Origin: JAZRWQ01 sp045541395
GTDB taxonomy: Bacteria; Bacillota; Clostridia; Oscillospirales; UMGS1783
NCBI GenBank assembly: GCA_045541395.1
Contig: JAZQIZ010000024.1
Coordinates: 24,420-88,419, forward strand
Direction: 5' to 3'
DNA: 64,000 nucleotides
Position 1 is the first letter of the stretch, and every line of letters starts with the position of its first letter. Shown in pieces: positions 23,313 through 31,404 of the stretch. Both the position numbers and the translations under genes were made by a program. A model generated the notes under the pieces. That model was not told the DNA's origin, did no database searches, and saw only the letters and a program-made list of their open reading frames with translations.

Positions 23313-24647
23313 GTGCATTTACCCGAAAATATAAATACCGCTCTTGAGATGCTCGGCAACGCAGGATTTGAAGCCTACGTAGTAGGCGGTTGTGTAAGAG
23401 ACAGCCTTCTTTACCTTCAGCCAAATGATTATGATATAACAACAAGCGCGTCTCCTCTGCAGATCAAAGAGGTATTCAAAGAATATAATACAATAGATAC
23501 CGGCATTGCCCACGGTACGGTCACCGTGGTTATTAACAGCGCCCCAATTGAAATAACCACCTTCCGCTGTGACGGAACCTATTCCGATAACCGCCGCCCC
23601 GATTACGTAACTTTTACCACCTCCCTGGAAGAGGACCTTGCCCGTAGGGATTTTACCGTCAACGCAATGTGCTATAATCCCAAAAGCGGCGTAATAGATT
23701 TGTTTTGCGGCCAAACGGATATTGAAAATGCCCTTATAAGAACCGTAGGCGAACCTAAAAAGCGCTTTGAAGAGGATAGCCTAAGAATTTTAAGAGGCCT
23801 GCGTTTTTCCGCGCAGTTTGGCTTTGATATTGAAGAAAACACCGCCAATGCTATGCTCAGCTGCCGCAGCTTACTTAAAAACGTGGCCGCCGAAAGGGTA
23901 ACGCAGGAGCTGAATAAGCTTCTTTGCGGCAAAAACGCTTACAGGGTCCTGATGGGCTTTTATGAAATATTTATTGAAATTATCCCCGAATTTAAAGGTG
24001 CTAAGGGCTTTTCGCAGCATTCGCCTTATCATATTTACGATATCTGGCAACATACCGCCGTTGCAGTAAACAGCGCTCCTGCAAATAAAATAACCCGAAT
24101 AGCAACCTTCCTTCACGATATTGGAAAATTATATACCTTCTCTTTGGATGAAAATGGAGTAGGCCATTTTTATAACCACGCCAATGTAAGTGTCGGTTAC
24201 GCAAAAGATATTTTGGAGCGCCTTAAATATGATAATGTAACCAAAGAGTCGGTCTTGCAACTTATTAAATATCACGACCTTGTAATAGAAAACAATGAGG
24301 TACAAATAAAAAGGCTTCTTTCTAAACTTGGTAAGGAACAGTTTTTCAGACTGATGGATATTAAAAAGGCTGACACCCTTGCCCAAAGCAGCAACCTTGT
24401 TTATCGGTTGGATATTGCAGACGAAATTATAAACACTGCCAACAGAATCCTGAAAGAGTCACAGTGTTTTTCTTTAAAGGATATGGCTGTAAACGGCAAC
24501 CATATAAAAGCCTTGGGCTTTAACGGCAAGGAAATAGGGGAAATCTTAAGCATCTTACTTGAAAAGGTTATAGCAAATGAGTTGCCAAACTCAAAAGATG
24601 AGCTTCTTAATTATGTAACCAACCTAAAAAAATTAGCGGAGGAATAA
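23313..24647 (+). CDS. cca: CCA tRNA nucleotidyltransferase (with HD domain)
   Basis: A 444-residue class II nucleotidyltransferase: GFEAYVVGGCVRDSLL and the metal pair in NDYDITT, then the neck region with RRDFTVNAM and EEDSLRILRGLRFSAQFGF. The C-terminal half holds an HD domain with HTAVAVN and FLHDIGK. It adds or repairs the CCA end of tRNAs. I use GTG 23313, which has GGGAGGTG 6 bp upstream, rather than the GTG nine codons earlier. Some tRNAs, such as the tRNA-Ser here, encode CCA, so repair is also needed. It is monocistronic. Confidence 0.93.
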   Translation: MHLPENINTALEMLGNAGFEAYVVGGCVRDSLLYLQPNDYDITTSASPLQIKEVFKEYNTIDTGIAHGTVTVVINSAPIEITTFRCDGTYSDNRRPDYVTFTTSLEEDLARRDFTVNAMCYNPKSGVIDLFCGQTDIENALIRTVGEPKKRFEEDSLRILRGLRFSAQFGFDIEENTANAMLSCRSLLKNVAAERVTQELNKLLCGKNAYRVLMGFYEIFIEIIPEFKGAKGFSQHSPYHIYDIWQHTAVAVNSAPANKITRIATFLHDIGKLYTFSLDENGVGHFYNHANVSVGYAKDILERLKYDNVTKESVLQLIKYHDLVIENNEVQIKRLLSKLGKEQFFRLMDIKKADTLAQSSNLVYRLDIADEIINTANRILKESQCFSLKDMAVNGNHIKALGFNGKEIGEILSILLEKVIANELPNSKDELLNYVTNLKKLAEE

Positions 24648-24662
24648 TTCCTCCGCTTTTTT
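24635..24662. terminator. Bidirectional terminator after cca
   Basis: Palindrome AGCGGAGGAAT-A-ATTCCTCCGCT then T6. It includes the cca stop codon and touches the stop of the convergent M20 gene. Confidence 0.88.
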
Positions 24663-26094
24663 AAAGCTGTTTTATAAGGCGAATGTAGAATTCAACCGTT
24701 TTTGTAATTGTTTCAATGGGTATCCGCTCATTGTTACCGTGAATGGAGGCGCGTTCTTCCTTTGTAAGGGCCATAGCGGAAAAGCGGTAAACCTTATCGC
24801 TTATTTCGTTGTAATGGCGGGAATCGGAACAGGCCATCATTAAGTAAGGAGAAACAATAGCTTGCGGCCAGGAAGAAGAAACAGCGTTTTTGATCTTTTG
24901 CCAGCCTTCACAGTCAGTGCTGGAGAAAATAGATGGGTTTTGCCCCATTACAACCTTTACGTTTATATCAGGGTTGTTTATCTTCTTGGTTATTTGCTCT
25001 TTTGCGTATTCAACGGTGTTATTGCCCAGTAACCGCAGATTTGCAGAAACGTAGGCATGGGGAGGAATAACGTTTGTGGCGCTGGAGCCCTCCATCATAG
25101 TGAATGCGCAGGTGGTTCTGAGCATTGCGTTCATTTCTCCGCCGTTTTTCTTGCATATCATATTAAGCACAGGCTTAAAGCACCAAAGGTTTGCAAATAT
25201 AAGGCGGTAAACAAAGGTAGAGCGTCTGCCTAAGGTGTCAAACATCTCCCTTACAGGCTTGGTAAGCTGAAATTCAAAGGGGTTGTTTTCAACGTCACAT
25301 ACTGCCTTTGCAAGTACGCCTACAGGTGTGTGGGGCGGGGGAGTAGAGGCGTGACCGCCCTGATTATCAAGGCTGAGCTCTATCTGCGCCATACCCTTTT
25401 CGCCTATACCGATAAGAGCAATGGGCCCATTTACACCGGGGAATACGTTTTCAACAACCGCGCCGCCTTCATCTACTACAAGGCTCAGCTCAATACCTTT
25501 TTCCTTAAACCAATTAACCATCACAGGGGCAGTAGGGCCCGATATTTCCTCATCGCCGGAAAAACAAAGGTAAATATCTCTTTCGGGGGTAAAACCCTGT
25601 TCAATAAGGTTTTCCACAGCGTTCATAACGCCGCACAGAGTGTTTTTTGTATCAATAGTACCTCTGCCCCAAAGAACGTTGTTTTCAATAATTCCGCCGA
25701 AGGCATCCTTTTCCCAAAGCTCTTCATTTACCGGCACTACGTCATAATGTGACATCAGCACCGCAGGCTTATTATTTGTTTTGCCCTTCCAGAAGTACAT
25801 AATACCGCTTTTGCCTATATACTCAAGGCTGCAGGTCTTATTAACAAGGGGATAGGAATTCTTTAATAGCTTTTTAAATTTTTCAAATTCTTTTTTATCC
25901 TCAAGGTCTTCGTTGACATTGGATACAGTTTTTAAGCGAACCATATCCTGCAGGTCCTTAACTGCCTTTTCTCTGTTAAATTCAATATCTTCAATTTCAG
26001 GCTTTTCCTGTTTTTTAGGTTTGAACGCAAGTGTTCTTATAAGTAGAACACCTAAAAACGCAATAAATATTGCAGGTATTATAAGCCACCACAT
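24661..26094 (-). CDS. M20-family metallopeptidase with N-terminal membrane anchor
   Basis: A 477-residue protein. Residues 3-24 form one hydrophobic helix (WWLIIPAIFIAFLGVLLI), followed by a basic linker. The dinuclear-zinc peptidase has MSHYDVVPV (metal His/Asp), GRGTIDTKN (bridging Asp), FSGDEEISG (catalytic Glu-Glu) and a later SDSRHYNEI (metal His). The pattern is that of carboxypeptidase S / PM20D1-type enzymes that split or make N-acyl amino acids and dipeptides. It ends a tight operon with two membrane proteins (1-bp and 4-bp gaps), so it probably acts on what they transport. Confidence 0.88.
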   Translation of the reverse strand: MWWLIIPAIFIAFLGVLLIRTLAFKPKKQEKPEIEDIEFNREKAVKDLQDMVRLKTVSNVNEDLEDKKEFEKFKKLLKNSYPLVNKTCSLEYIGKSGIMYFWKGKTNNKPAVLMSHYDVVPVNEELWEKDAFGGIIENNVLWGRGTIDTKNTLCGVMNAVENLIEQGFTPERDIYLCFSGDEEISGPTAPVMVNWFKEKGIELSLVVDEGGAVVENVFPGVNGPIALIGIGEKGMAQIELSLDNQGGHASTPPPHTPVGVLAKAVCDVENNPFEFQLTKPVREMFDTLGRRSTFVYRLIFANLWCFKPVLNMICKKNGGEMNAMLRTTCAFTMMEGSSATNVIPPHAYVSANLRLLGNNTVEYAKEQITKKINNPDINVKVVMGQNPSIFSSTDCEGWQKIKNAVSSSWPQAIVSPYLMMACSDSRHYNEISDKVYRFSAMALTKEERASIHGNNERIPIETITKTVEFYIRLIKQL

Positions 26095-26095
26095 A

Positions 26096-26761
26096 TTACA
26101 GCAGTCCTTTCTTATAAAGAATACGGGCGGTGCCTATAGTAATAAGTGCGCCAACAGGTACAAGCACGCCAACGGAAGAAGCAAGAGAGGGAACAAAAAT
26201 AAACAGTGCAACCATAAACACCAAAGGCACAATTGCTATCTTCCAGTTCTTTGAAACGTAAACCACCGCAAGTCCGCCGAAAAGCGAGGGCAGAATATTA
26301 TCAAAGCAGGGCTGTAAGGTATCGGACTGAATTATAGGTTCAATAAAGGATAAGCATAATACGCCCAAGGCTATAATAAGGGTGGTTGTAATAGCGCTTA
26401 CTGCAATGGCTATAGTGGAAACAACCTCTCCTTCCTCGGTGCCGGGCTTAACTCCTGCAGATTCCATAGCGTTTATAGCGCAGGGAGCTTTAAGGTTGGT
26501 TAGGTTGCCGGTTACAAAGCCAAGGTAAGAACCGCCGCTGCCAAGCATGGGAACGTAGGTGAAAAGCTCAATAACCGCAACAGTCCAGAAAATAGGTGCC
26601 ACACCAAGTAACCCCTTAAGTACTCCCATAATGGGAGGCCAGGCATTAAAATAAACGCATATAGCCGCAGGAACACAGAGAATAAGTGCAACGGCAATTA
26701 AGGTCCATATTCTGCCTGCGAAATGCACAGAATCATTATAAGAATAATTTTCTCTTTTCAC
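26096..26761 (-). CDS. Integral membrane protein, partner of the DUF5058 protein
   Basis: A 221-residue protein with about six membrane helices. It has an amphipathic, conserved-looking loop GSGGSYLGFVTGNLTNLKAP followed by NAMESAGVKPGTEEGEV, which looks like a binding loop rather than a filler. I recognise no named family. It is encoded 4 bp after the DUF5058 gene and 1 bp before the M20 peptidase gene. The most economical view is that it and DUF5058 form a two-subunit transporter whose substrate is processed by the peptidase. Confidence 0.7.
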   Translation of the reverse strand: MKRENYSYNDSVHFAGRIWTLIAVALILCVPAAICVYFNAWPPIMGVLKGLLGVAPIFWTVAVIELFTYVPMLGSGGSYLGFVTGNLTNLKAPCAINAMESAGVKPGTEEGEVVSTIAIAVSAITTTLIIALGVLCLSFIEPIIQSDTLQPCFDNILPSLFGGLAVVYVSKNWKIAIVPLVFMVALFIFVPSLASSVGVLVPVGALITIGTARILYKKGLL

Positions 26762-26765
26762 AGCC

Positions 26766-27488
26766 TTAACCTCCTATTAAATTTGTAATAGGAATGGAAA
26801 GTGCCATTGCTCCAAGCATACTTATGGGCAAAGCAAAGTCTGTAAGCCATTCCTGTTTTAAAATCTTAATAAATACTGCAAGAATACACATAATAAGGGC
26901 CGAGCAGAGCATTACAAATACAGGTATCCAGCCTTCCAACCCAATATTTATATCCGCAAAAACAACACCTAAAAATGCGGAGATCATGCCTATAAACATA
27001 GAGGACATAAAAATTTCGCCCCATTTTGCGTCCTTGTTCTTTATTTTCATAACACCGCCTTCTATCTTCTTGCCTATAAAGGGTAAAAGGGCAATAGAAG
27101 GCATAATGCCTAAGGTCATGACCCAGGCAATGGTGGTAAATAATTTCGGGTCGGTAACCTGAGCGCTTATAGAAGCACCCATTGCGCTTGCGGCCGCTTC
27201 AGCAGCAGGGAGCTCGTAAGTAAGTGCGCCAATAATACTCAGTCTGAGCCAAGGGAAGGGAAGGCCCAGAGCCTTGGAAAGAGTAATAACACCAAGCAAA
27301 ATTGCAATGGCAGGGGCTATTGTAAACACCGCCGAGGATGCCGCAATTTTTTTAAGTGTTCCGGATGAAATGTTAAGCTTCTTTGCTTTTCTCCATGCCT
27401 TAATAAGAAAAAATACAGATTCGGCAATAACAAAAATAAGTATTACTGCCGTGCAGACATAAAGAAAGGGGTGATTGGTACTAAACAT
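26766..27488 (-). CDS. DUF5058 family membrane protein
   Basis: A 240-residue membrane protein with six or seven helices. FFLIKAWRKAKKLNISSGTL, followed by ASSAVFTIAPAIAILLGVI and PWLRLSIIGALTYELPAAE, matches my memory of the DUF5058 family. AAGGAGGAGAT lies before ATG. It is the first gene of a three-gene operon with a second membrane protein and an M20 peptidase. No transport function has been shown to my knowledge. Confidence 0.78.
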   Translation of the reverse strand: MFSTNHPFLYVCTAVILIFVIAESVFFLIKAWRKAKKLNISSGTLKKIAASSAVFTIAPAIAILLGVITLSKALGLPFPWLRLSIIGALTYELPAAEAAASAMGASISAQVTDPKLFTTIAWVMTLGIMPSIALLPFIGKKIEGGVMKIKNKDAKWGEIFMSSMFIGMISAFLGVVFADINIGLEGWIPVFVMLCSALIMCILAVFIKILKQEWLTDFALPISMLGAMALSIPITNLIGG

Positions 27489-27515
27489 ATTTATCTCCTC
27501 CTTTGTTTTGCTTTA

Positions 27516-27544
27516 ATTTTAACATTTTATTAAAAAAAACGCAA
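27516..27544 (-). promoter_or_regulatory. Possible promoter of the DUF5058 operon
   Basis: On the minus strand TTGCGT (27544-27539), 17-bp spacer, TAAAAT (27521-27516). It overlaps the T tail of the preceding terminator. Confidence 0.4.
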
Positions 27545-27571
27545 TACGGCTCCCTAAAATAGGAGCCGTAT
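27532..27571 (-). terminator. Terminator upstream of the DUF5058 operon
   Basis: On the minus strand ATACGGCTCC / GGAGCCGTAT with an 8-nt loop and a T8 tail. It closes the short unit holding the 71-codon ORF. Confidence 0.85.
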
Positions 27572-27574
27572 ATT

Positions 27575-27790
27575 TTAGTGTGTTATATCCTTATCTATCA
27601 GTTCAAATGCCGCAGGTACCCCGTTTTTATAAATTATTTTGTAGCAGGCCTGCCTGCCATCCCAGGGGGCGGAGGAGTATAAATATTCGCCGTCTGTAGT
27701 AAAAGTATAAAGATCGGTTTGGTTTTCCCAGGGTATATTATAAAAAGCCTTTGCACTTATAATGACAGTTTTTATCTGATAACATAACAA
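27575..27790 (-). CDS. Short ORF between two terminators, doubtful gene or remnant
   Basis: A 71-codon frame whose only visible start is a TTG inside the T tail of the dut terminator, without a good ribosome site. Yet the peptide looks protein-like: FYNIPWENQTDLYTFTTDGE followed by a segment ending ACYKIIYKNGVPAAFELID, and it is closed by its own strong terminator. It resembles the C-terminal end of a secreted or beta-rich protein, so it may be the remnant of a longer gene. Confidence 0.35.
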   Translation of the reverse strand: MLCYQIKTVIISAKAFYNIPWENQTDLYTFTTDGEYLYSSAPWDGRQACYKIIYKNGVPAAFELIDKDITH

Positions 27791-27816
27791 AAAAAGGCTG
27801 AAAAAACAGCCTTTTT
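27788..27816 (-). terminator. Terminator of nrdD-nrdG-dut
   Basis: AAAAAGGCTG / CAGCCTTTTT with an A6 loop (plus-strand reading); T tail on the minus strand. Confidence 0.88.
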
Positions 27817-27822
27817 AATAAT

Positions 27823-28263
27823 TTATTTTGTGCCGGTGGAACCAAATCCGCCTTCGCCGCGCTCGGTCTCATCAAGCTCGTCTGCTTCAATGAACTGAGC
27901 CGTAAGATAAGGCATAACAACAAGCTGGGCAATTCTTTCACCGTTGGTAATAACCCGTTCTTGGGAACTGTCATTGTGTAAAGCAACAATATATTCGCCT
28001 CTGTAGTCGCTGTCTGCAACACCAACGCAGTTGGCAGGGCGCAAATTCTGTTTTGCGGCAATGCCGCTGCGGGCAAATATTGCGCCAAAATATCCTTCCG
28101 GTACCGCAATGGAAAGACCGGTACCTATTTTAACGTTGGAGTGGGGCGGAATCTTTACCTCATCGGTTTCAATGCAGGCGTAAAGATCATAGCCTGCGGC
28201 GTATTTTGAACCTGCAGTGGGAAGCTTTGCATTTTCTTTAAGTTTTTTAACCTTTATAATCAT
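27823..28263 (-). CDS. dut: dUTP diphosphatase
   Basis: A 146-residue trimeric-type dUTPase with all five motifs: AGYDLYACI, the PGI-like FARSGIAAKQ, NCVGVADSDYRGE, GERIAQLVVMP and the C-terminal ERGEGGFGSTG arm that closes the active site. It hydrolyses dUTP to dUMP, protecting DNA from uracil and feeding dTMP synthesis. It starts 3 bp after nrdG and so is co-made with the anaerobic ribonucleotide reductase, a sensible nucleotide-pool operon. Confidence 0.96.
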   Translation of the reverse strand: MIIKVKKLKENAKLPTAGSKYAAGYDLYACIETDEVKIPPHSNVKIGTGLSIAVPEGYFGAIFARSGIAAKQNLRPANCVGVADSDYRGEYIVALHNDSSQERVITNGERIAQLVVMPYLTAQFIEADELDETERGEGGFGSTGTK

Positions 28264-28266
28264 TTT

Positions 28267-28782
28267 TTAGCCCTCCCATAAAACAATACTGTCTTTTGTA
28301 GTTTTTCTTAAATCAATTATCCGCTGATTTTCTGAGCCGCGGAACTTTAAGGATATATTCTTTTTGCTTTCAATAAACGGCCCGTCCACCAGAACGTCAA
28401 TATTTCGCAAAAGTTCGTCGGTAGCCTCACAGCGTCCCCGCCCACTCTTTAAAAGATCCTCATATACAAATCCGGTATAGCACCAAATATCTTTATTCGG
28501 ATAGGCCTCTTTGACCTTCTTAACAAAAGCCAAAAGATCGCGCTGATTTTCTATTTCCATAGGCTCTCCGCCAATAAGCGTCAGGCCCGAAATATACCCC
28601 GGCCCCAAAGCTTTTAGAATTTCCTCTTCGGTCTCTTTGGTAAATTCTCTGCCAAAGGAAAAATCCCAGGTTTCACTGTTAAAGCAGTTTTTGCAGTGAT
28701 GTCTGCAGCCCGAAACAAAAAGGGATACCCTTATGCCTTGGCCGTTGGCAATATCGTGTTTTTTTATTTCGCCGTAGTTCAT
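28267..28782 (-). CDS. nrdG: Anaerobic ribonucleotide reductase activase
   Basis: A 171-residue radical SAM enzyme with C26-x3-C30-x2-C33 (SGCRHHCKNCFN) for the 4Fe-4S cluster and a TLIGGEPME glycine-rich SAM motif. It generates the glycyl radical on NrdD. It begins 1 bp after the nrdD stop. Length is usual for the family (150-180). Confidence 0.95.
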   Translation of the reverse strand: MNYGEIKKHDIANGQGIRVSLFVSGCRHHCKNCFNSETWDFSFGREFTKETEEEILKALGPGYISGLTLIGGEPMEIENQRDLLAFVKKVKEAYPNKDIWCYTGFVYEDLLKSGRGRCEATDELLRNIDVLVDGPFIESKKNISLKFRGSENQRIIDLRKTTKDSIVLWEG

Positions 28783-28783
28783 A

Positions 28784-30961
28784 TTATAAATGGAGAACTC
28801 TTTCTCTTATTTCCTGGGTTCTGCCCTGATTCCAGAACTGGGTACCAATATAACCGCAGGTTCTTCTTGCAACGTTCATTTTGTTCTGATCCTCGTTGCC
28901 GCAGTTGGGGCACTTCCAAATAAGCTTGCCGTCTTTATCGTCAACAATTTCAATTTCGCCGTCATAGCCGCAGATTTGGCAGTAGTCACTCTTGGTATTA
29001 AGCTCAGCGTACATAATGTGATCGTAAATGAACTTCATAACCGAAAGAACTGCTTCAATATTATTCTGCATATTGGGCACTTCAACGTAAGAAATAGCGC
29101 CGCCGGGAGAAAGCTCCTGGAATTTGGATTCAAGCGCAAGCTTATCAAATGCGTTGATCTCTTCGGTAACGTGAACGTGGTAACTGTTTGTAATATAGTT
29201 CTTATCGGTAACACCTTCAATTACACCAAAGCGCTTCTGTAAACACTTGGAGAACTTGTAGGTGGTGCTCTCTAAGGGAGTGCCGTAAAGTGAATAATCA
29301 ATATTTTCGGCCGCCTTCCACTTAGCGGTATATTCGTTAAGCTTGCGCATTATCTGTAAGCCAAGCTCTTCGCCTTCGGGCTCGGTAAGCTTTTTGCCTA
29401 TAAGGCTGTATACACATTCCCAAAGACCTGCGTATCCTAAAGACAAGGTAGAATAGCCACCGTGAAGGTATTTATCAATAGTTTCGCCCTTTGCTAAGCG
29501 CAAAAGCGCGCCGTGCTGCCAAAGAATAGGAGCAGCATCGGAAAGAGTGCCTGTAAGGCGCTCGTGTCTGCACTGAAGTGCTCTGTGGCAAAGCTCAAGA
29601 CGTTTATCGAATATATCCCAAAAACGGTCCATATCCTTGTGCGCAGAAAGGCCTATGTCAACAAGATTTAAGGTTACAACACCCTGATTAAAGCGTCCGT
29701 AGTACTTAGGCTTACCGTTTTCATCAATAAATGGGGTAAGGAAGCTGCGGCAGCCCATGCAGGTATAGCAATGGCCTTCGCCGTTTTTATCAACCTTAGT
29801 TTTCAGCATTATCTTTTCGGAAATATAATCGGGAACCATTCTCTTTGCAGTGCAGCGTGCGGCAAGCTTTGTAAGGTAGTAATACTCACTGTCCTCGTGA
29901 ATATTATCCTCCTCAAGAACGTATATAAGCTTGGGGAATGCGGGAGTAACCCAAATGCCGCTTTCGTTTTTAACACCCTTTAAACGCTGAGTAAGAGTTT
30001 CTTCTATAATAAGCGCAAGGTCTTTCTTTTCCTGTTCGTCCTTTGCTTCGTTAAGGTACATAAATACAGTTACAAAGGGAGCCTGTCCGTTTGTGGTAAG
30101 AAGGGTAACTACCTGATATTGGATAGTCTGAACACCTTTGCGTATCTCTTCGCGCAGGCGTTTTTCTATAATTTCATTTACAACTTCACTGTCAATAACG
30201 GAAATTACGGATTTAAGCTCTTCGTGAACGTTTTTGCGGATCTTCTCTCTGCTTATCTGAACAAAGGGTGCCAGATGAGCAAGGCTTATACTCTGACCGC
30301 CGTACTGGTTGGAGGCAACCTGCGCAATTATCTGGGTAGCAATATTGCATGCAGTGGAAAAGCTGTGAGGCTTTTCAATAAGGGTCCCGCTTATAACAGT
30401 ACCGTTCTGAAGCATATCCTCAAGATTAACAAGGTCGCAGTTATGCATATGCTGAGCAAAATAGTCGGCATCGTGAAAATGTATAATGCCTTCTTCATGC
30501 GCCTCAACGATCTCCTGAGGCAGTAAGATACGCTTGGTAATATCCTTACTTACCTCGCCGGCCATATAGTCTCTCTGAACGCTGTTAACGGTAGGGTTTT
30601 TGTTGGAGTTTTCCTGCTTAACCTCTTCGTTATTGCATTCAATAAGTGAAAGGATCTGTTCGTCTGTAGTATTGGACTTACGAACCAGAGAACGGTTGTA
30701 ACGGTAACGGATATATCTTTTGGCAACCTCAAAAGCGCCCTGCTCCATAATTGCGTTTTCAACCATATCCTGTATTTCTTCAACATGAAGCGCACGGGTA
30801 ATGGAGTTTGCAACCGCTTCAATATCCGCGCCTATTTTATAGATCTGTTCTGTTGTGAGCTTTTCGCTGTCATCAACGGTGTCATTGGCTTTCGAAATAG
30901 CAACAGTTATTTTGCATACGTCAAAAGTAACTTCGGAACCGCTTCTTTTTATAATTTTCAT
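28784..30961 (-). CDS. nrdD: Anaerobic ribonucleoside-triphosphate reductase
   Basis: A 725-residue class III reductase. Residues 1-90 form an ATP-cone allosteric domain (IIKRSGSEVTFDVCKI). The ten-stranded barrel core follows, with GRFNQGVVTLNLVDIG. Near the C terminus a four-cysteine zinc site (YCQICGYDG and CPNCGNED) precedes the glycyl-radical motif R-R-T-C-G-Y-I-G, with Gly703 as radical site. It reduces NTPs to dNTPs with formate as reductant under anoxia. GGAGGG lies before ATG, and the nrdD-nrdG-dut operon has its own promoter. I saw no NrdR box. Confidence 0.96.
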   Translation of the reverse strand: MKIIKRSGSEVTFDVCKITVAISKANDTVDDSEKLTTEQIYKIGADIEAVANSITRALHVEEIQDMVENAIMEQGAFEVAKRYIRYRYNRSLVRKSNTTDEQILSLIECNNEEVKQENSNKNPTVNSVQRDYMAGEVSKDITKRILLPQEIVEAHEEGIIHFHDADYFAQHMHNCDLVNLEDMLQNGTVISGTLIEKPHSFSTACNIATQIIAQVASNQYGGQSISLAHLAPFVQISREKIRKNVHEELKSVISVIDSEVVNEIIEKRLREEIRKGVQTIQYQVVTLLTTNGQAPFVTVFMYLNEAKDEQEKKDLALIIEETLTQRLKGVKNESGIWVTPAFPKLIYVLEEDNIHEDSEYYYLTKLAARCTAKRMVPDYISEKIMLKTKVDKNGEGHCYTCMGCRSFLTPFIDENGKPKYYGRFNQGVVTLNLVDIGLSAHKDMDRFWDIFDKRLELCHRALQCRHERLTGTLSDAAPILWQHGALLRLAKGETIDKYLHGGYSTLSLGYAGLWECVYSLIGKKLTEPEGEELGLQIMRKLNEYTAKWKAAENIDYSLYGTPLESTTYKFSKCLQKRFGVIEGVTDKNYITNSYHVHVTEEINAFDKLALESKFQELSPGGAISYVEVPNMQNNIEAVLSVMKFIYDHIMYAELNTKSDYCQICGYDGEIEIVDDKDGKLIWKCPNCGNEDQNKMNVARRTCGYIGTQFWNQGRTQEIRERVLHL

Positions 30962-31038
30962 CTTTTACCCTCCGGGACGTAATATCTTTAAGTGTAAGCT
31001 GCCAAAAAGGCAGACTGGCCATAATAGTTTATAATAGC

Positions 31039-31067
31039 ATTATACACATAAATATGCACTTTGGCAA
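31039..31067 (-). promoter_or_regulatory. Promoter of nrdD-nrdG-dut
   Basis: On the minus strand TTGCCA (31067-31062), 17-bp spacer, TATAAT (31044-31039). The roughly 70-nt leader contains a small hairpin CTGCC-A5-GGCAG (31001-31015, plus-strand reading). Confidence 0.8.
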
Positions 31068-31200
31068 GAGGTAAAATTACATATTTAGTCGTTTGTCAAA
31101 AAAATAATGATAAATATATACAAATTATACTTGTAAAATTAATCTATGGAAAAATGTAAGATACAAAAAAACAGTAAAGAAAAATTAGTTGAAAATTTAC

Positions 31201-31229
31201 TTGAAATTAAAGATAAAAGAGTATATAAT
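31201..31229 (+). promoter_or_regulatory. Promoter of the riboswitch-permease unit
   Basis: TTGAAA (31201-31206), 17-bp spacer, TATAAT (31224-31229). Transcription would start near 31236, just before the aptamer. Between this promoter and the nrdD promoter (31070-31200) there is only A+T-rich sequence with no ORF. Confidence 0.85.
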
Positions 31230-31237
31230 ACCTTTAT

Positions 31238-31376
31238 TAAAAGGGAGTAGTTTGCGCCGTATTTTTGCGGCGTTCTGCGGTGTCGTCAATACGGCCGGTG
31301 GCCCGTGCCGCAGATAAGCTGTTAGTTTAAAACAAGACTTTTATTGTGTATTTAAGGCGCAGTAAAAGTCTTTTTT
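31238..31376 (+). promoter_or_regulatory. yybP-ykoY (Mn2+) riboswitch with terminator switch
   Basis: Conserved landmarks are in order: AAGGGAGTAG (31241-31250), GTCGTCAATACGG (31282-31294) and CAAGACTTTT (31333-31342). Helices include CGCCG/CGGCG (31255-31259 / 31268-31272), CTGCGG/CCGCAG (31275-31280 / 31308-31313) and GGCC-GGT-GGCC (31293-31303). The closing helix pairs TAAAAG (31238-31243) with CTTTTA (31338-31343). The same 3' strand, AAGACTTTTA (31334-31343), can instead pair with TAAAAGTCTT (31363-31372) followed by T residues, an intrinsic terminator. The two folds exclude each other, so metal binding should prevent termination (genetic ON). The class senses Mn2+. Confidence 0.88.
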
Positions 31377-31404
31377 ACTGCAAAAACAAAAAAGGAGAAC
31401 CCTT

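Noticed and set aside
30962..31070. NrdR box upstream of nrdD
   Set aside because: I looked for the ACACnATATnnnGTGT-type pattern near the promoter and found no convincing copy.
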